A stretch of DNA of 64,000 bases from Lysobacteraceae bacterium (GCA_026005075.1 BPKJ01000001.1:496001-560000); one strand, 5' to 3'. Positions 1 to 13,224 are shown, numbered from the stretch's first letter. Translations and numbers: made by a program. The notes: generated by a model not told the origin, from the sequence alone.

Positions 1-819
1 CCGACCGCGTTCGGGCTGCTCTGGGCCGAGATGCGTTCGGTCAACCATCGCTACCTGGAACTCTCGCTGAGGCTGCCCGAGGAGTTGCGCGCGCTCGAGC
101 CGGTCCTGCGCGAGCGGATCGCGGGCCACCTGCAGCGGGGCAAGGTCGAGCTCAGTCTGCGCCTGCGTGGCACCGCATCCTCGGCCATGGTCCTGAACAC
201 GGACCTGCTCGACCAGCTCGCGCAGATGGCCTGCGAGGCGCGGCAGCGCTTTCCGCAGATCGAGGTCGAGCTGGCCCAGCTGCTGCAGTTCCCCGGCCTG
301 CTGCAGCGCGCGGAGATCGACCCGGAGGCCCTGCAGCTCGAGGCGCTGGCCGCCCTCGACGCCCTGCTCGCCGCCTTCACCGCAGCGCGCCAGCGCGAGG
401 GGGCGCGGCTGGCCGTGCTGATGCGCGAGCGGCTCGACGCCATCGAGGCGCTGGTGACGCAGGTCCGCGAATGGCTCCCCGACATTCGCCGCGGGCTGGA
501 GCAGAAGCTGCGCGAGCGGCTCGCCGGCCTGCGCGAATCGGCCGACCCCTCGCGCCTGGAACAGGAACTCGTGCTTGGCCTGTCGCGCATCGATGTCGAC
601 GAGGAGCTGGACCGGCTCAGCGTGCATCTTGCCGAGGCCCGGCGCATCCTCGAACTCGACCAGCCGGTCGGGCGGCGGCTGGACTTCCTGATGCAGGAGT
701 TCAACCGCGAGGCCAACACGCTTGGCTCGAAATCGGTCGACCCGCGCACCAGTCAGGCCGCCATCGACCTCAAGGTCCTGATCGAACAGCTGCGCGAACA
801 GGTCCAGAACATCGAGTAG
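1..819 (+). CDS. yicC: YicC family endoribonuclease, 5' end missing
   Basis: The frame is open from the first base of the window, so the N-terminus (roughly 15 residues compared with the ~287-aa family) lies outside. The visible protein begins in the family's N-terminal signature (SVNHRYLE) and ends with the DUF1732 motif FLMQEFNREANTLGSKS. YicC/YloC proteins are endoribonucleases implicated in small-RNA and mRNA turnover. The middle is rich in Arg, Glu and Leu and predicted helical. The TAG stop is followed directly by the gmk ribosome-binding site, so the two are probably co-transcribed, a pairing common in proteobacteria. Identity is confident; the start codon cannot be seen. Confidence 0.93.
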   Translation, partial: PTAFGLLWAEMRSVNHRYLELSLRLPEELRALEPVLRERIAGHLQRGKVELSLRLRGTASSAMVLNTDLLDQLAQMACEARQRFPQIEVELAQLLQFPGLLQRAEIDPEALQLEALAALDALLAAFTAARQREGARLAVLMRERLDAIEALVTQVREWLPDIRRGLEQKLRERLAGLRESADPSRLEQELVLGLSRIDVDEELDRLSVHLAEARRILELDQPVGRRLDFLMQEFNREANTLGSKSVDPRTSQAAIDLKVLIEQLREQVQNIE

Positions 820-831
820 GAGGGCTTGGCC

Positions 832-1449
832 ATGCGCGGAAACCTCTTCATCGTCGCCGCCCCGAGCGGTGCCGGCAAGTCCACCCTCGTCAACGCCGTG
901 CTGGCGCGGGAGCCGTCGATCCGCCTGTCGATCTCGTTCACCTCGCGGCCGCCACGGCCCGGCGAGCGCCATGCCCAGCATTACCACTTCGTCAGCAAGG
1001 AAACCTTCGAGGCCATGATCGCGGCCGGCGAGTTCTTCGAGTACGCGATCGTGCACGGCGACTACAAGGGCACCGCGCGGGCCTCGGTCGAACCGCAGCT
1101 GGCCGCCGGCCACGACGTCCTGCTGGAGATCGACTGGCAGGGCGCACGGCAGGTGCGGGCCCGCATCCCCGAGGCCATCAGCGTGTTCATCCTGCCCCCC
1201 TCGCGCGAGGCACTGGAGGAGCGCATGCGCAAGCGTGGCCAGGACAGCGAGGAGGTCATGGCCCGCCGGCTTGCCGCCGCACGCGAGGAGATGTCCCACC
1301 TCCATGAGTTCGACTACCTGGTCATCAACCAGGATTTCGACCGCGCCACCGACGAGCTGCAGGCCATCTTCGTCGCCTCGCGCCTGCGCCGCGCCGCGCA
1401 GCTGGAGCGCCACGCCGATCTGGTGAAGAAGCTGCTGGAGGCCGACTGA
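832..1449 (+). CDS. gmk: guanylate kinase
   Basis: Guanylate kinase phosphorylates GMP to GDP with ATP in the cytosol. The P-loop APSGAGKST lies at residues ~10-18, followed by the GMP-binding segment SFTSRPPRPGE and the lid region. At 205 aa it matches the family (E. coli 207). I chose ATG at 832 rather than TTG at 826 because AGGAGG at 818-823 sits 8 nt before the ATG and only 2 nt before the TTG. The Shine-Dalgarno overlaps the yicC stop codon, implying translational proximity in one operon. Nothing looks broken. Confidence 0.96.
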   Translation: MRGNLFIVAAPSGAGKSTLVNAVLAREPSIRLSISFTSRPPRPGERHAQHYHFVSKETFEAMIAAGEFFEYAIVHGDYKGTARASVEPQLAAGHDVLLEIDWQGARQVRARIPEAISVFILPPSREALEERMRKRGQDSEEVMARRLAAAREEMSHLHEFDYLVINQDFDRATDELQAIFVASRLRRAAQLERHADLVKKLLEAD

Positions 1450-1507
1450 GCTTGGCCTGCGGCTCGGCCGTGTCGCCGGGAGGATGTGCAGCTCGCCGCT
1501 GGCGGAC

Positions 1508-2356
1508 CTACCGTCCCACCGCCAGCGCGTAGTCGCCGAGCTCCGAGGTCATGGCCAGCACCAGGGCATGCGCCGAACGCGCCGTCAGCCCCTCCAGCCC
1601 GGTCTCGAAATCCGGTGGGGAGGGGGTGTAGGACTCGTCCTCGGCCAGCGCATCCCGCACCACGTACCCCATGACCACGTTGAGCAGCTCACCCAGCGCA
1701 TCCTGCGCCAGCTCGGTATCGCAGCGCTCCGGGGCGATGCGCATGAAGGCGCAGCCGATGCGCCGGGTCGTGGCTGCGTCCGCGGCGATGCCGATCCGGA
1801 GGGGTCGACCGGCCTCGATCTCGATGCAGGCGCTGATGCGGCCCGCTGCCGCCTCGGCCTTCGGCAGCACGGCGGCGAACTGCGAGCGCGCCTTGAGGAT
1901 ACGCAGGAACTGCTTGTTGCAGGCGTCGATCACCAGCCCGACCTCGCGCTCGATGGGGTGCCCCGCCAGCGCCTTGCGGAAGCCATCCTCGGCGCTCGCG
2001 CGCTCGGCTTTCTGGGCGGCCAGCGCCTGCTCCAGCTGTTCGGGACGGATCATGCCGCGTTCGATCAGGATCTCCCCGAACAGCTTCCGCCGTGACTTCT
2101 GCAGCGCCAGCAGCCGCTCGACCTGCGCGGCATCGAGGAAGCCAAGCTCGATGGCGATGTCGCCGAACCGCTTGTCCTCGCGACGTTGCCGGTCGTTGAT
2201 CGCCTGCGCCTGGCGGGCGTCGATCATGCCGGCCTCGACGGCGAGCTCGCCCAGCATCGGGCTGCACTGGCGCTGCGCCTCGAGCGCCTCGAGCAGCTGC
2301 TCGCGGCTGAGCAGGCCCTGCTCCAGCAGGTACTGGCCGAGAAATTTCACCGCCAT
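1508..2356 (-). CDS. four MshEN-type repeats fused to a CheX-like phosphatase domain
   Basis: The 282-aa protein has four tandem ~25-residue repeats of the form LGxxLxxxGxxxxxQLxxALxxQ at about residues 4-29, 33-57, 63-87 and 91-115. These resemble the half-motifs of MshEN/GspE N-terminal domains. Residues ~135-260 look like CheX/CheC phosphatases and contain D219-x3-E223-x2-N226, which matches the D/S-x3-E-x2-N active-site pattern of those response-regulator phosphatases. The gene lies 25 nt after a single-domain response regulator and has an AAGGAGG site 6 nt before the ATG. I infer that it dephosphorylates that neighbour. The Arg that starts the c-di-GMP-binding MshEN motif is not conserved here, so ligand binding is uncertain. 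Confidence 0.7.
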   Translation of the reverse strand: MAVKFLGQYLLEQGLLSREQLLEALEAQRQCSPMLGELAVEAGMIDARQAQAINDRQRREDKRFGDIAIELGFLDAAQVERLLALQKSRRKLFGEILIERGMIRPEQLEQALAAQKAERASAEDGFRKALAGHPIEREVGLVIDACNKQFLRILKARSQFAAVLPKAEAAAGRISACIEIEAGRPLRIGIAADAATTRRIGCAFMRIAPERCDTELAQDALGELLNVVMGYVVRDALAEDESYTPSPPDFETGLEGLTARSAHALVLAMTSELGDYALAVGR

Positions 2357-2381
2357 GGAAGCCTCCTTCGCGAATCGGAAA

Positions 2382-2753
2382 TCAGGTTCCGGCCACCTCG
2401 CCGAGCACCCTCAGCAGGGCCTCGGGATCGATCGGCTTTTGCAGGTAGGAGCGGGCTCCTGCCTTCAGGCAGCGCTCGATGTCGCTTTGCGCACCAAGCG
2501 AGCTGAGGACGATGATCCTCGCCGCCGGGTCGAAGTCCAGGATCTCCCGCAGCGCCGCCTTGCCGTCCATCTTCGGCATCACCAGATCGAGCAGCACCAC
2601 GTCGGGCCGGGTCGCCTTGTACTGCTGGATCGCTGCCAGCCCGGTGTCGGCCTCGCCCACGACCTCGTGGCCGTGCTCCTCGAGGATCGAGGCCGTCATC
2701 GTGCGCATCGCGCGCGAATCGTCGCAGAGCAGGACGCGGATCTTGCGGGTCAT
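2382..2753 (-). CDS. single-domain CheY-like response regulator
   Basis: This 123-aa protein is a lone receiver domain with no output domain. The acidic pair D11-D12 follows VLLC, the phosphoacceptor is D56 in VVLLDLVMPKMDG, a switch Ser lies in VLSSLG and the conserved Lys is in LQKPI. I took ATG at 2753 because GGAGG lies about 7 nt upstream; the frame stays open further upstream but has no family similarity there. The gene is the first of a pair with the CheX-like phosphatase downstream. The most economical role is a phosphorylated diffusible signal that the neighbour switches off. No cognate kinase is adjacent. Confidence 0.9.
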   Translation of the reverse strand: MTRKIRVLLCDDSRAMRTMTASILEEHGHEVVGEADTGLAAIQQYKATRPDVVLLDLVMPKMDGKAALREILDFDPAARIIVLSSLGAQSDIERCLKAGARSYLQKPIDPEALLRVLGEVAGT

Positions 2754-2835
2754 TGGCTGCCTCCTCGCCATCGCAGGCTTGTGTCCGGTTGCGCCCGGCA
2801 CGGGCGGCTCGCGGCCAGACCGTGGCAGGCCCGGC

Positions 2836-3351
2836 TCATGCCGCCCCGCCCTTTGCCGGAAGGCGCCAGTGCGGCCGCACGAAGTGGCAGGTGTAGCCGC
2901 CGGGGTTGCGCTGCAGGTAGTCCTGGTGCTCGGGCTCGGCCTCCCAGAACGGCCCTGCAGGCAGGACCTCGGTGACGACCTTGCCCGGCCAGAGGCCCGA
3001 GGCGTCGATCTCGGCGATGGTCGCCAGCGCGATACGGCGCTGCGTCTCGTCGAAGTGGAAGATCGCCGAACGGTAGCTGCGGCCGACGTCGTTGCCCTGC
3101 CGGTTGGGTGTGGTGGGATCGTGGATCTGGAAGAAATGCTCGAGCAGCGCCCGGTAGGAAAGCCGCCCGGGGTCGAACACCACCTCCACTGCCTCGGCAT
3201 GCCCCTCGTGGTTGCGGTAGGTGGCGTTCGGCACCGATCCACCGGTGTAGCCGACGCGGGTTGCGAGCACCCCGGGCAGGCGCCGCAGCAGCTCCTGCAT
3301 GCCCCAGAAGCAGCCTCCGGCGAGAAGGGCCCGCTCGTGCTTCTGGCTCAT
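2836..3351 (-). CDS. msrA: peptide methionine sulfoxide reductase MsrA
   Basis: MsrA reduces methionine-S-sulfoxide in proteins and free Met, using thioredoxin as electron donor. The family active site GCFWG is at residues 13-17, with catalytic Cys14. Other family blocks follow, including RVGYTGG, the [14 protein letters not shown] segment and the [18 protein letters not shown] segment. At 171 aa it is of normal short length without a fused MsrB. Its ATG overlaps the TGA of the upstream acetyltransferase gene (ATGA), suggesting translational coupling. Confidence 0.96.
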   Translation of the reverse strand: MSQKHERALLAGGCFWGMQELLRRLPGVLATRVGYTGGSVPNATYRNHEGHAEAVEVVFDPGRLSYRALLEHFFQIHDPTTPNRQGNDVGRSYRSAIFHFDETQRRIALATIAEIDASGLWPGKVVTEVLPAGPFWEAEPEHQDYLQRNPGGYTCHFVRPHWRLPAKGGAA

Positions 3352-3902
3352 GCCCTACTCCCGCCGCGCGCGCCGGGTGACGGTCCGTCCTGCGCCAGCG
3401 TTCGCACCATTTCCACGCAGTCGAGCAGGCTACCGTCGTGCAGCAGCTGGGTGGCCGCACCCAGCTCACGGTAGCCCGCACCGCGGTAGAAGGCGGCAGC
3501 ATTGCGCGAGGCCAGCACGCGGGCCACGCGATGGCCGCGCTCGCGCATGACCCGCTCGCAGGCCTCCAGGAGGGCCCGCCCGACGCCACAGCCGTGGTGG
3601 CGGGGCGAAACGTAGAGCGCCTGCAGAAAGCCCTCCCCCGCCTCGCAGAGGGCGAAGCCGACCAGCACCCCCTCGCGCTCGGCGACCAGCCCAAGGTGGC
3701 GCTCGCCCTCGATCAGGCTCCGCATCCAGCGCTCGCGGGCCGCATCCGGACGCGGCGCCCAGGCCGCGAGCACGTGCCGTGGGTAGACCGTGGCAGGAAT
3801 CGACCAGACCGCCTCGTGGTGCAGGGCCACCATCGCCGCGGCATCCTCCGCGCAGGCGGTGCGAATCGCCACCCTACCGGCCTCGTGAGGCTGCCCCGGC
3901 AT
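3348..3902 (-). CDS. GNAT family N-acetyltransferase
   Basis: This 184-aa protein has the GNAT fold. The acetyl-CoA pyrophosphate-binding motif appears as [20 protein letters not shown], followed by the C-terminal [12 protein letters not shown] motif. Substrate cannot be told from sequence. I prefer ATG at 3902 because GGAGG lies 6 nt upstream, whereas ATG at 3908 directly abuts it. The stop overlaps the msrA start, so acetyltransferase and MsrA are probably co-expressed. The 189 bp upstream (3903-4091) holds no convincing gene. Confidence 0.85.
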   Translation of the reverse strand: MPGQPHEAGRVAIRTACAEDAAAMVALHHEAVWSIPATVYPRHVLAAWAPRPDAARERWMRSLIEGERHLGLVAEREGVLVGFALCEAGEGFLQALYVSPRHHGCGVGRALLEACERVMRERGHRVARVLASRNAAAFYRGAGYRELGAATQLLHDGSLLDCVEMVRTLAQDGPSPGARGGSRA

Positions 3903-4091
3903 GCTCATCCTCCCTGCGTTCGGCCCATCGTGCCGCAACCGACACGGCGCCGGCAAGCCGTGCATCCGCATTCCCCCGGACCCGGCCGCCGCACGCCGGC
4001 GCAGGCCGCCTGACCTTGCGTGCCGCACACTCGCCCACGACGACCGCATCCGCCCACGGTGCCCGCACCCAGGCGCCGCCCGCGCAACCGT

Positions 4092-6620
4092 TCAGCCCGG
4101 GGGCGGCCAGGCGCCATCCCACTGGCGGGGCGGGGTCCTTGCAAGGTGCAGGCAACGCTCATGCAGCCTGCGTGCGGGTCCATCGTCCGGATGGCGGTCC
4201 AGGATCGCCGCGAACTCCGCGACGGCGGCGTCGAACGCGCCCTCCAGATACCGCCCGAGCGCCCGATCGAAGCGGCGCAGCAGGGGATCGGGAAGCTGCT
4301 CGGCCGGGAGCATCAGCTGGTGGATGTCCACCGCCTCGCGCTTGCCCTTGACGCGCACGCGGTCGATGCGGCGCAGCGGATGGGCCTCGCGCAGGGCTGC
4401 CACCGTCGCCTCGCTGAGGAGGATGGCGACGCCGTAGTCCTTGGTCGCCGATTCGAGCCGGGCGCTCAGGTTCACGGTGTCGCCGATGACGGTGTAGTCC
4501 ATCCTGCGCGGCGAACCCACGTTGCCGGCCACCACTTCGCCGGTGGAGATTCCGACGCCGATGGCCAGCGGCGGCTCGCCGCGGGCGCGGCGCTGGGTGT
4601 TGAGTGCATGCAGGCGCGCGTGCATGGCCAGGGCCGCACGTACCGCGCGCTCGGCGTCGTCGGTGCCGCCGAAGGGGATGCCGAACAAGGCCATCACCGC
4701 ATCGCCGATGAACTTGTCGAGGATGCCGTTCTCCGCGGCGATGGCCTCGACCATCTGCGTGAAGTACTCGTTGAGCATCGACACCGTCTGCCGCGGCCCC
4801 AGCCGCTCGGTCAGGGTCGTGAAGTCGCGAATGTCCGAGAACAGCACCGTTGCGGTCTGGCAGGTCCCGCCCAGAAGCAGCTCGCCCTCGGCGAGCATCT
4901 GTTCGGCCACCTCCGGGGCGAGGTAACGCGACAGCGTGTGCCGGACCCGTTTCTCCTCGGTGATGTCGTCGAACACCAGCATGGATCCGATCGGGCGCTC
5001 GTCCGGATCGGTCAGGGTGACCCGGCTGAGCGTGGCCTGGCGCACCTGCCCATCCGCGCGGACGATCTCGATCTCGCCAAGGTAGTGCTCGGGCTGGCCG
5101 CCCCCTGCATGCAGCCAGCCCTCGTTGCCGGGCCCGAGACAGGCGGGAAAATCGCTGCCGAGGGCGGCCTCGCCGAGGCCGAGCAGGGTCCGCGCGGCCT
5201 GGTTGGCGGTGACCAGACGGTTCCCCGGGTCCAGCGTGACCACGCCGTTGCTGAGGCTGCGCAGGATGCTCTGGTTGTAGCGCTGCGAGCGCGCCAGCTC
5301 GGTGAACAGGCGGGCGTTGACCAGCGCCGTGGCCGCCTGCGCGGAGAAGGCCTGCAGGCGACGCTCGTCCCGCGCATCGAAGGGTCCGGAGCGCTTGTTC
5401 AGCGCCTGGATGACGCCAAGGCAGCGGCCTTCGCGGTCCTCCACCGGCACGCAGAGCAAGGATCGGGTGACAAAGCCCAGCCTGCGATCGAACTCGGGGT
5501 TGAAGCGGGGGTCGGCGTAGGCGTCCTCGATGCGGATCGGTCGCCGCGCATGGAAGCAGGCGCCGGCAATGCCCTGTGCGGAGGGGAAACGGATCGGCTC
5601 GGTGCTGCCTTCGGTGATCCGACCCCAGAGCTCGTCCCGCGCTGCATCGTGCAGGAACAGGCTGACGCGCTCGGCACCCACGAAGCTGCGGGTGGTGGCG
5701 ACGATCCGCTCCAGCAGGCGATCGAGATCCAGTTCGGTCGCCAGCGCACGGCTGATCGTGAACAGCTCCTCCTGCTCGCGCACGGCATCGCGCAGCGCCG
5801 CGATCATCCGGTTGGTGCGCGCCGCGATCAGGGAAAACTCGTCCCGCGTGATCACCGGGACATAGGTTTCGAGATCGCCGTCCTCCACCCTGCCAAGCCC
5901 GTCGATCTGCAGCCGCAGCACGTGGGCAAGGTTGCGGCCATAGGACCAGAGCAGACGCAGCGCGAGCAGCAGCACCGTGCCCACCACGAAACCGATGTCC
6001 AGGAACACCGCGCGCCGCAGCTGCGCATGCGGTTCCTGGTCGAGATGCTCGATCAGGTAGTCGACGTCCTTGACCACCACCATGCCGGCGACGGCAGCAG
6101 TGAACGCGCCGACGCACAGGAAGATCACGAACAGGCGGTCGGTGATGGGAAAGATCCGCCCCGGATCCTCGGTCAGGCGCCTTGCATGGTCGCCGGAGCT
6201 GCGCTCGCGGGCGAGTCCGTCGTCGAGCCCCGCGAACAGGCCGAACAGCAGCCCGCCGACCAGTACTTTGGCGCCCGACTCCAGCGGAAAGCCGAACACG
6301 AAGTGGTTGAACAGCGCCACGCCCACGCCGGTCGCGGCGAACAGCGCCAGATCGAGCGCAAACTGGCGGACCGAGAGCGCGAAAGGCTCGGCCTGACGGA
6401 TCCACAGGGGCTCGATCAGTCTCTGCAGCGCGAAAGCGGCCGCGAAGGCGACGGCGAAGGTCAGCAGCACGGTACCCGGATCCAGCCCGGCAATGAACGG
6501 ACACACGCGGATGCCGTAGAGGCTGAGCACGCCGGTCGCGAGCAGGTAATAGGCGAGGATCAGGCGATGGTCGCGGCGGCTGCCGCGCATCGCACCCGGA
6601 CGGCCGTCCCCCCGCTCCAT
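4092..6620 (-). CDS. membrane adenylate cyclase with GAF and PAS domains
   Basis: The 842-aa protein has about six hydrophobic segments in residues ~20-230, a HAMP-like stretch, a GAF domain (~290-435), a PAS domain (~445-560) and a class III nucleotide cyclase domain (~595-760). Metal-binding aspartates are visible in LFSDIRDFT and KFIGDAVMALFG, and the transition-state Asn/Arg in GDTVNLSARLES. The Lys of DKFIGD and the Asp of MDYTVIGD are the pair that selects ATP over GTP, so an adenylate cyclase is predicted. The gene starts 2 nt after the glutaminase stop, so both probably share a transcript. A second ATG ten codons in is an alternative start. The signal sensed is unknown. Confidence 0.88.
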   Translation of the reverse strand: MERGDGRPGAMRGSRRDHRLILAYYLLATGVLSLYGIRVCPFIAGLDPGTVLLTFAVAFAAAFALQRLIEPLWIRQAEPFALSVRQFALDLALFAATGVGVALFNHFVFGFPLESGAKVLVGGLLFGLFAGLDDGLARERSSGDHARRLTEDPGRIFPITDRLFVIFLCVGAFTAAVAGMVVVKDVDYLIEHLDQEPHAQLRRAVFLDIGFVVGTVLLLALRLLWSYGRNLAHVLRLQIDGLGRVEDGDLETYVPVITRDEFSLIAARTNRMIAALRDAVREQEELFTISRALATELDLDRLLERIVATTRSFVGAERVSLFLHDAARDELWGRITEGSTEPIRFPSAQGIAGACFHARRPIRIEDAYADPRFNPEFDRRLGFVTRSLLCVPVEDREGRCLGVIQALNKRSGPFDARDERRLQAFSAQAATALVNARLFTELARSQRYNQSILRSLSNGVVTLDPGNRLVTANQAARTLLGLGEAALGSDFPACLGPGNEGWLHAGGGQPEHYLGEIEIVRADGQVRQATLSRVTLTDPDERPIGSMLVFDDITEEKRVRHTLSRYLAPEVAEQMLAEGELLLGGTCQTATVLFSDIRDFTTLTERLGPRQTVSMLNEYFTQMVEAIAAENGILDKFIGDAVMALFGIPFGGTDDAERAVRAALAMHARLHALNTQRRARGEPPLAIGVGISTGEVVAGNVGSPRRMDYTVIGDTVNLSARLESATKDYGVAILLSEATVAALREAHPLRRIDRVRVKGKREAVDIHQLMLPAEQLPDPLLRRFDRALGRYLEGAFDAAVAEFAAILDRHPDDGPARRLHERCLHLARTPPRQWDGAWPPPG

Positions 6621-6622
6621 GG

Positions 6623-7534
6623 TCAGAACACCGAAAGCCCGGTGCGCTCGGTCAGCCGCTCCAGCGCACGGATGCCGAGCATGGAGTTCCCGGCCGCATC
6701 CAGCCCCGGGCTCCAGACGCAGACGCTGTAGTGGCCGGGCAGCACCGCGAGGATGCCGCCACCGACCCCGCTCTTGGCCGGAAGCCCGACCCGGTAGGCG
6801 AAGTCACCCACCGCGTCGTAGGCCCCGCAGGTCAGCATCATGGCGTTGATCCGCTGCGTGGCCCGCGGGCTGAGCACGCAGGTCCCGTCCAGCGCGTTGC
6901 CGCGGCGGGCGAGGTAGAGGCCCGCCCGGGCCAGTTCGAGGCAGGAGAGGCTGAGCGAGCAATGGTGGAAATAGGCGTCCAGCACCGCGTCCGGGTCACC
7001 CTTCAGATTGCCCAGCCCCTTCATGAACCATGCCATCGCCCGGTTGATGTGCCCGGTCGCCGCCTCCTCCTGCGCGACGTCCTCGGCGAAGGCGGCATCC
7101 ATGGCACCGGACAGCTGCCGCACCAGATCGAGAAGGGTCTGCTTGGCATCCGCAAGGCACTCCAGAATCATGTCGGTGACCACCAGGGCACCGGCGTTGA
7201 TGAACGGATTGCGCGGGATGCCGCGTTCGTGCTCGAGTTGCACGAGCGAGTTGAAGCGGGTCCCCGAGGGCTCGCGCCCGACCCGCAGCCAAAGATCGTC
7301 GCGAACGTGCTGCATGGCCAGCGTCAGCGAGAAGACCTTGCTGATGCTCTGGATCGAGAAGCGGGTCATGGCATCGCCCGCCACGTGGCAGGTGCCGTCG
7401 CATTCCACCAGCGCCATCCCGAACTGCCGCGGATCGACCCGCGCCAGAGGCGGAATGTACCGCGCCACCTCCCCGCAGCCACGCTCGGCTTCGAGTTCCT
7501 GCACGATCTCCCGCAGCAGTGCGCCCAGGTCCAT
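6623..7534 (-). CDS. glsA: glutaminase
   Basis: GlsA hydrolyses glutamine to glutamate and ammonia and belongs to the serine-dependent beta-lactamase-like glutaminases. The catalytic Ser-x-x-Lys lies in FSIQSISKVF, and further family blocks are NPFINAGALVV, GLPAKSGVGGG and the C-terminal SPGLDAAGNS segment. At 303 aa the length is typical. ATG at 7534 gives a start at MDLGALL; the longer open frame upstream is low-complexity and lacks similarity. The cyclase gene follows 2 nt later. Confidence 0.94.
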   Translation of the reverse strand: MDLGALLREIVQELEAERGCGEVARYIPPLARVDPRQFGMALVECDGTCHVAGDAMTRFSIQSISKVFSLTLAMQHVRDDLWLRVGREPSGTRFNSLVQLEHERGIPRNPFINAGALVVTDMILECLADAKQTLLDLVRQLSGAMDAAFAEDVAQEEAATGHINRAMAWFMKGLGNLKGDPDAVLDAYFHHCSLSLSCLELARAGLYLARRGNALDGTCVLSPRATQRINAMMLTCGAYDAVGDFAYRVGLPAKSGVGGGILAVLPGHYSVCVWSPGLDAAGNSMLGIRALERLTERTGLSVF

Positions 7535-7713
7535 GCATCGGCTCCGTGACCGACCTCGTGGAGCCCAGCATAGGCCAAGCGTGGCCTGCCGTGCTCGCCA
7601 CGGCACCGCGCGCGGCACACGCCGTGCAGAAAGACGCCTGCCCTTGGCCGGCGTGTTGGCAGCCCCTCGCTTGCGGTGGGTCCAGCGCCTCCCCGTCCTG
7701 CGTACGCGTCCCG

Positions 7714-7746
7714 AAAAAACGAAGCCCCGCACGGGGCGGGGCTTCG
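7714..7746 (-). terminator. Rho-independent terminator of groESL
   Basis: On the minus strand an 11-bp perfect GC-rich stem (arms 7736-7746 and 7720-7730) with a 5-nt loop is followed by six U residues (7714-7719). It lies 24 bp after the groEL stop, exactly where the operon should end. The rest of 7535-7713 holds no gene I can support. Confidence 0.93.
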
Positions 7747-7769
7747 TGGCAAGGCGCGAGCGGCCGGAC

Positions 7770-9413
<1,644 letters not shown>

Positions 9414-9538
9414 TTACCTCGTCATGCGTAATGGGTTGACGTGATGCGGAGCGAGGGCCGCCTGCCTGCCCCTGCCGTCGGCTCGAGCCCCTTCCGGGCG
9501 ATGCCGACGGCGGACGGCGGCCCGCCGATCACGGCGGA

Positions 9539-9826
9539 TCAGTGGATGATCGCGAAGATGTCGTCCTCGCGGACCACCAGATACTCGGTGCCGTCCACCT
9601 TGACCTCGGTGCCGGCGTACTTGCCGAACAGCACCTTGTCGCCCTTCTTGACCTTGAGCGCGCGGACGCTGCCGTTGTCGAGCGGCTTGCCCTCGCCCAC
9701 GGCGACGACCTCACCCTTGATCGGCTTCTCGGCGGCGGTGTCGGGGATCACGATGCCACCCGCGGACACCCGCTCCTCCTCCATGCGCTTGATGACCACA
9801 CGATCGTTCAACGGCTGCAGGTTCAT
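9539..9826 (-). CDS. groES: co-chaperonin GroES
   Basis: The 95-aa GroES caps the GroEL cavity. The N-terminal [17 protein letters not shown], the mobile loop around [18 protein letters not shown] and the C-terminal [13 protein letters not shown] are typical and full length. It is the first gene of groESL, 131 bp before groEL. A CIRCE element overlaps its promoter, implying HrcA repression that is relieved on heat or unfolding stress. Confidence 0.97.
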   Translation of the reverse strand: MNLQPLNDRVVIKRMEEERVSAGGIVIPDTAAEKPIKGEVVAVGEGKPLDNGSVRALKVKKGDKVLFGKYAGTEVKVDGTEYLVVREDDIFAIIH

Positions 9827-9870
9827 GCGTTACCTCGTAACAGGTTGATTTTCCGAAACAACGACGGCTG

Positions 9871-9900
9871 TTGTTAGCACTCGTCGCTGGCGAGTGCCAA
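9871..9900 (-). promoter_or_regulatory. groES promoter overlapping a CIRCE (HrcA) operator
   Basis: The inverted repeat TTAGCACTC-N9-GAGTGCCAA occupies 9874-9900, one base off the CIRCE consensus in its right arm. CIRCE is the operator of the HrcA heat-shock repressor. On the minus strand TTGGCA (9895-9900) and TAACAA (9871-9876), 18 bp apart, form a sigma70-like promoter, so repressor bound at CIRCE would cover both boxes. No hrcA gene is in the window. Confidence 0.9.
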
Positions 9901-10041
9901 TGATAGCGGGGGACGCACGGGTTGTGAACCCCCACCGCGGCGGCCGAAATGGGGCTGGCCGGACCGGTTTCAAGACCCGCTTTCGCTCGCAGCCCGGCGG
10001 GTGCACCCTGTCTGCCTCGACCGTCCGACCGGAGGACCGCG

Positions 10042-10850
10042 ATGCGCCGTTTCCACGCTGGCTGGGTTCTGGCCCCTCTGCTCGTCGCCTGCGCCACCAC
10101 CCCCGGGGGGCGCAGTCAGCTGCTGCTGGTGCCGGACGAGCAAATGGAGCAGTTGGGCGTCGCCGCGTTCGAACGCATGAAGGCCACGGACCGGCTCAGC
10201 GTGGTCCCGGCCAAGTCGGCCTACGCCCAGTGCATCGTCGATGCACTGGTGGCCGAGCTGCCGCCCCGCTGGCGTCGGCTGCGCTGGGAAGCCCAGGCCT
10301 TCGCGGTGGCCGAGCCCAATGCCTTTGCCCTGCCCGGCGGCAAGGTCGGCATCAACACCGGACTGCTCCGGGTGGCGACCACGCAGGACGAGCTCGCCGC
10401 CGTGCTGGCTCACGAGATCGCCCACGTGGTCTACCGCCACGCCGGGGAACGGGTCTCCCAGCAGCAGCTTGCCGGGGTGGGCCTGTCGCTGGCACAGGCC
10501 TATGCCGGGCGCAACGCCTCTCCCGACCAGGTCGACCTCCTGATCGCCGCGCTCGGCGCCGGGGTCCAGGTCGGGGTGCTGCTGCCGTTCTCGCGCGCCC
10601 ACGAGACCGAGGCCGACCTCGCGGGACAGGAACTGATGGCGCGCGCCGGCTTCGATCCAGCCGCCGCGGTCCGTCTCTGGAAGGCGATGCAGGCGGCCAC
10701 GGGAAGCCGCGGACGCCCGCCGAGGATCCTCTCCACCCACCCGGACCCGGGGCAGCGGATCGAGGCGCTGGCGCAGCGGGTGGAGCGGCTGCGACCGGTC
10801 TTCGAGCAGGCGCGTGCCGCCGGCAGGCGCCCGGCCTGCCGGAGCGGGGA

Positions 10851-10854
<4 letters not shown>
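10042..10854 (+). CDS. M48 family metallopeptidase, lipoprotein
   Basis: The 270-aa protein starts with a lipoprotein signal (lipobox LVAC, Cys at about residue 17). It contains the zinc-protease motif HEIAH followed by VVYRHAG, and the downstream glutamate region ETEADLAGQELMARAGFDP typical of M48/Oma1/LoiP-like peptidases. It is probably attached to a membrane facing the periplasm and acts in envelope protein quality control. ATG at 10042 is preceded by GGAGGA at 10031-10036. Its TAG stop is interleaved with the stop of maeB on the other strand (shared CTAG). Confidence 0.9.
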
Positions 10855-13159
<2,305 letters not shown>

Positions 13160-13224
13160 GGGCGGCGGACACGCTGCGAACTGCCGGCGATGGTAACCCG
13201 CGGCGCGCCGCCTTGCCTGACCGC

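Noticed and set aside
4020..6731. A 903-codon open frame on the plus strand opposite the adenylate cyclase
   Set aside because: Same cause: high third-position GC removes stops on the opposite strand. No ribosome site or recognisable domain.
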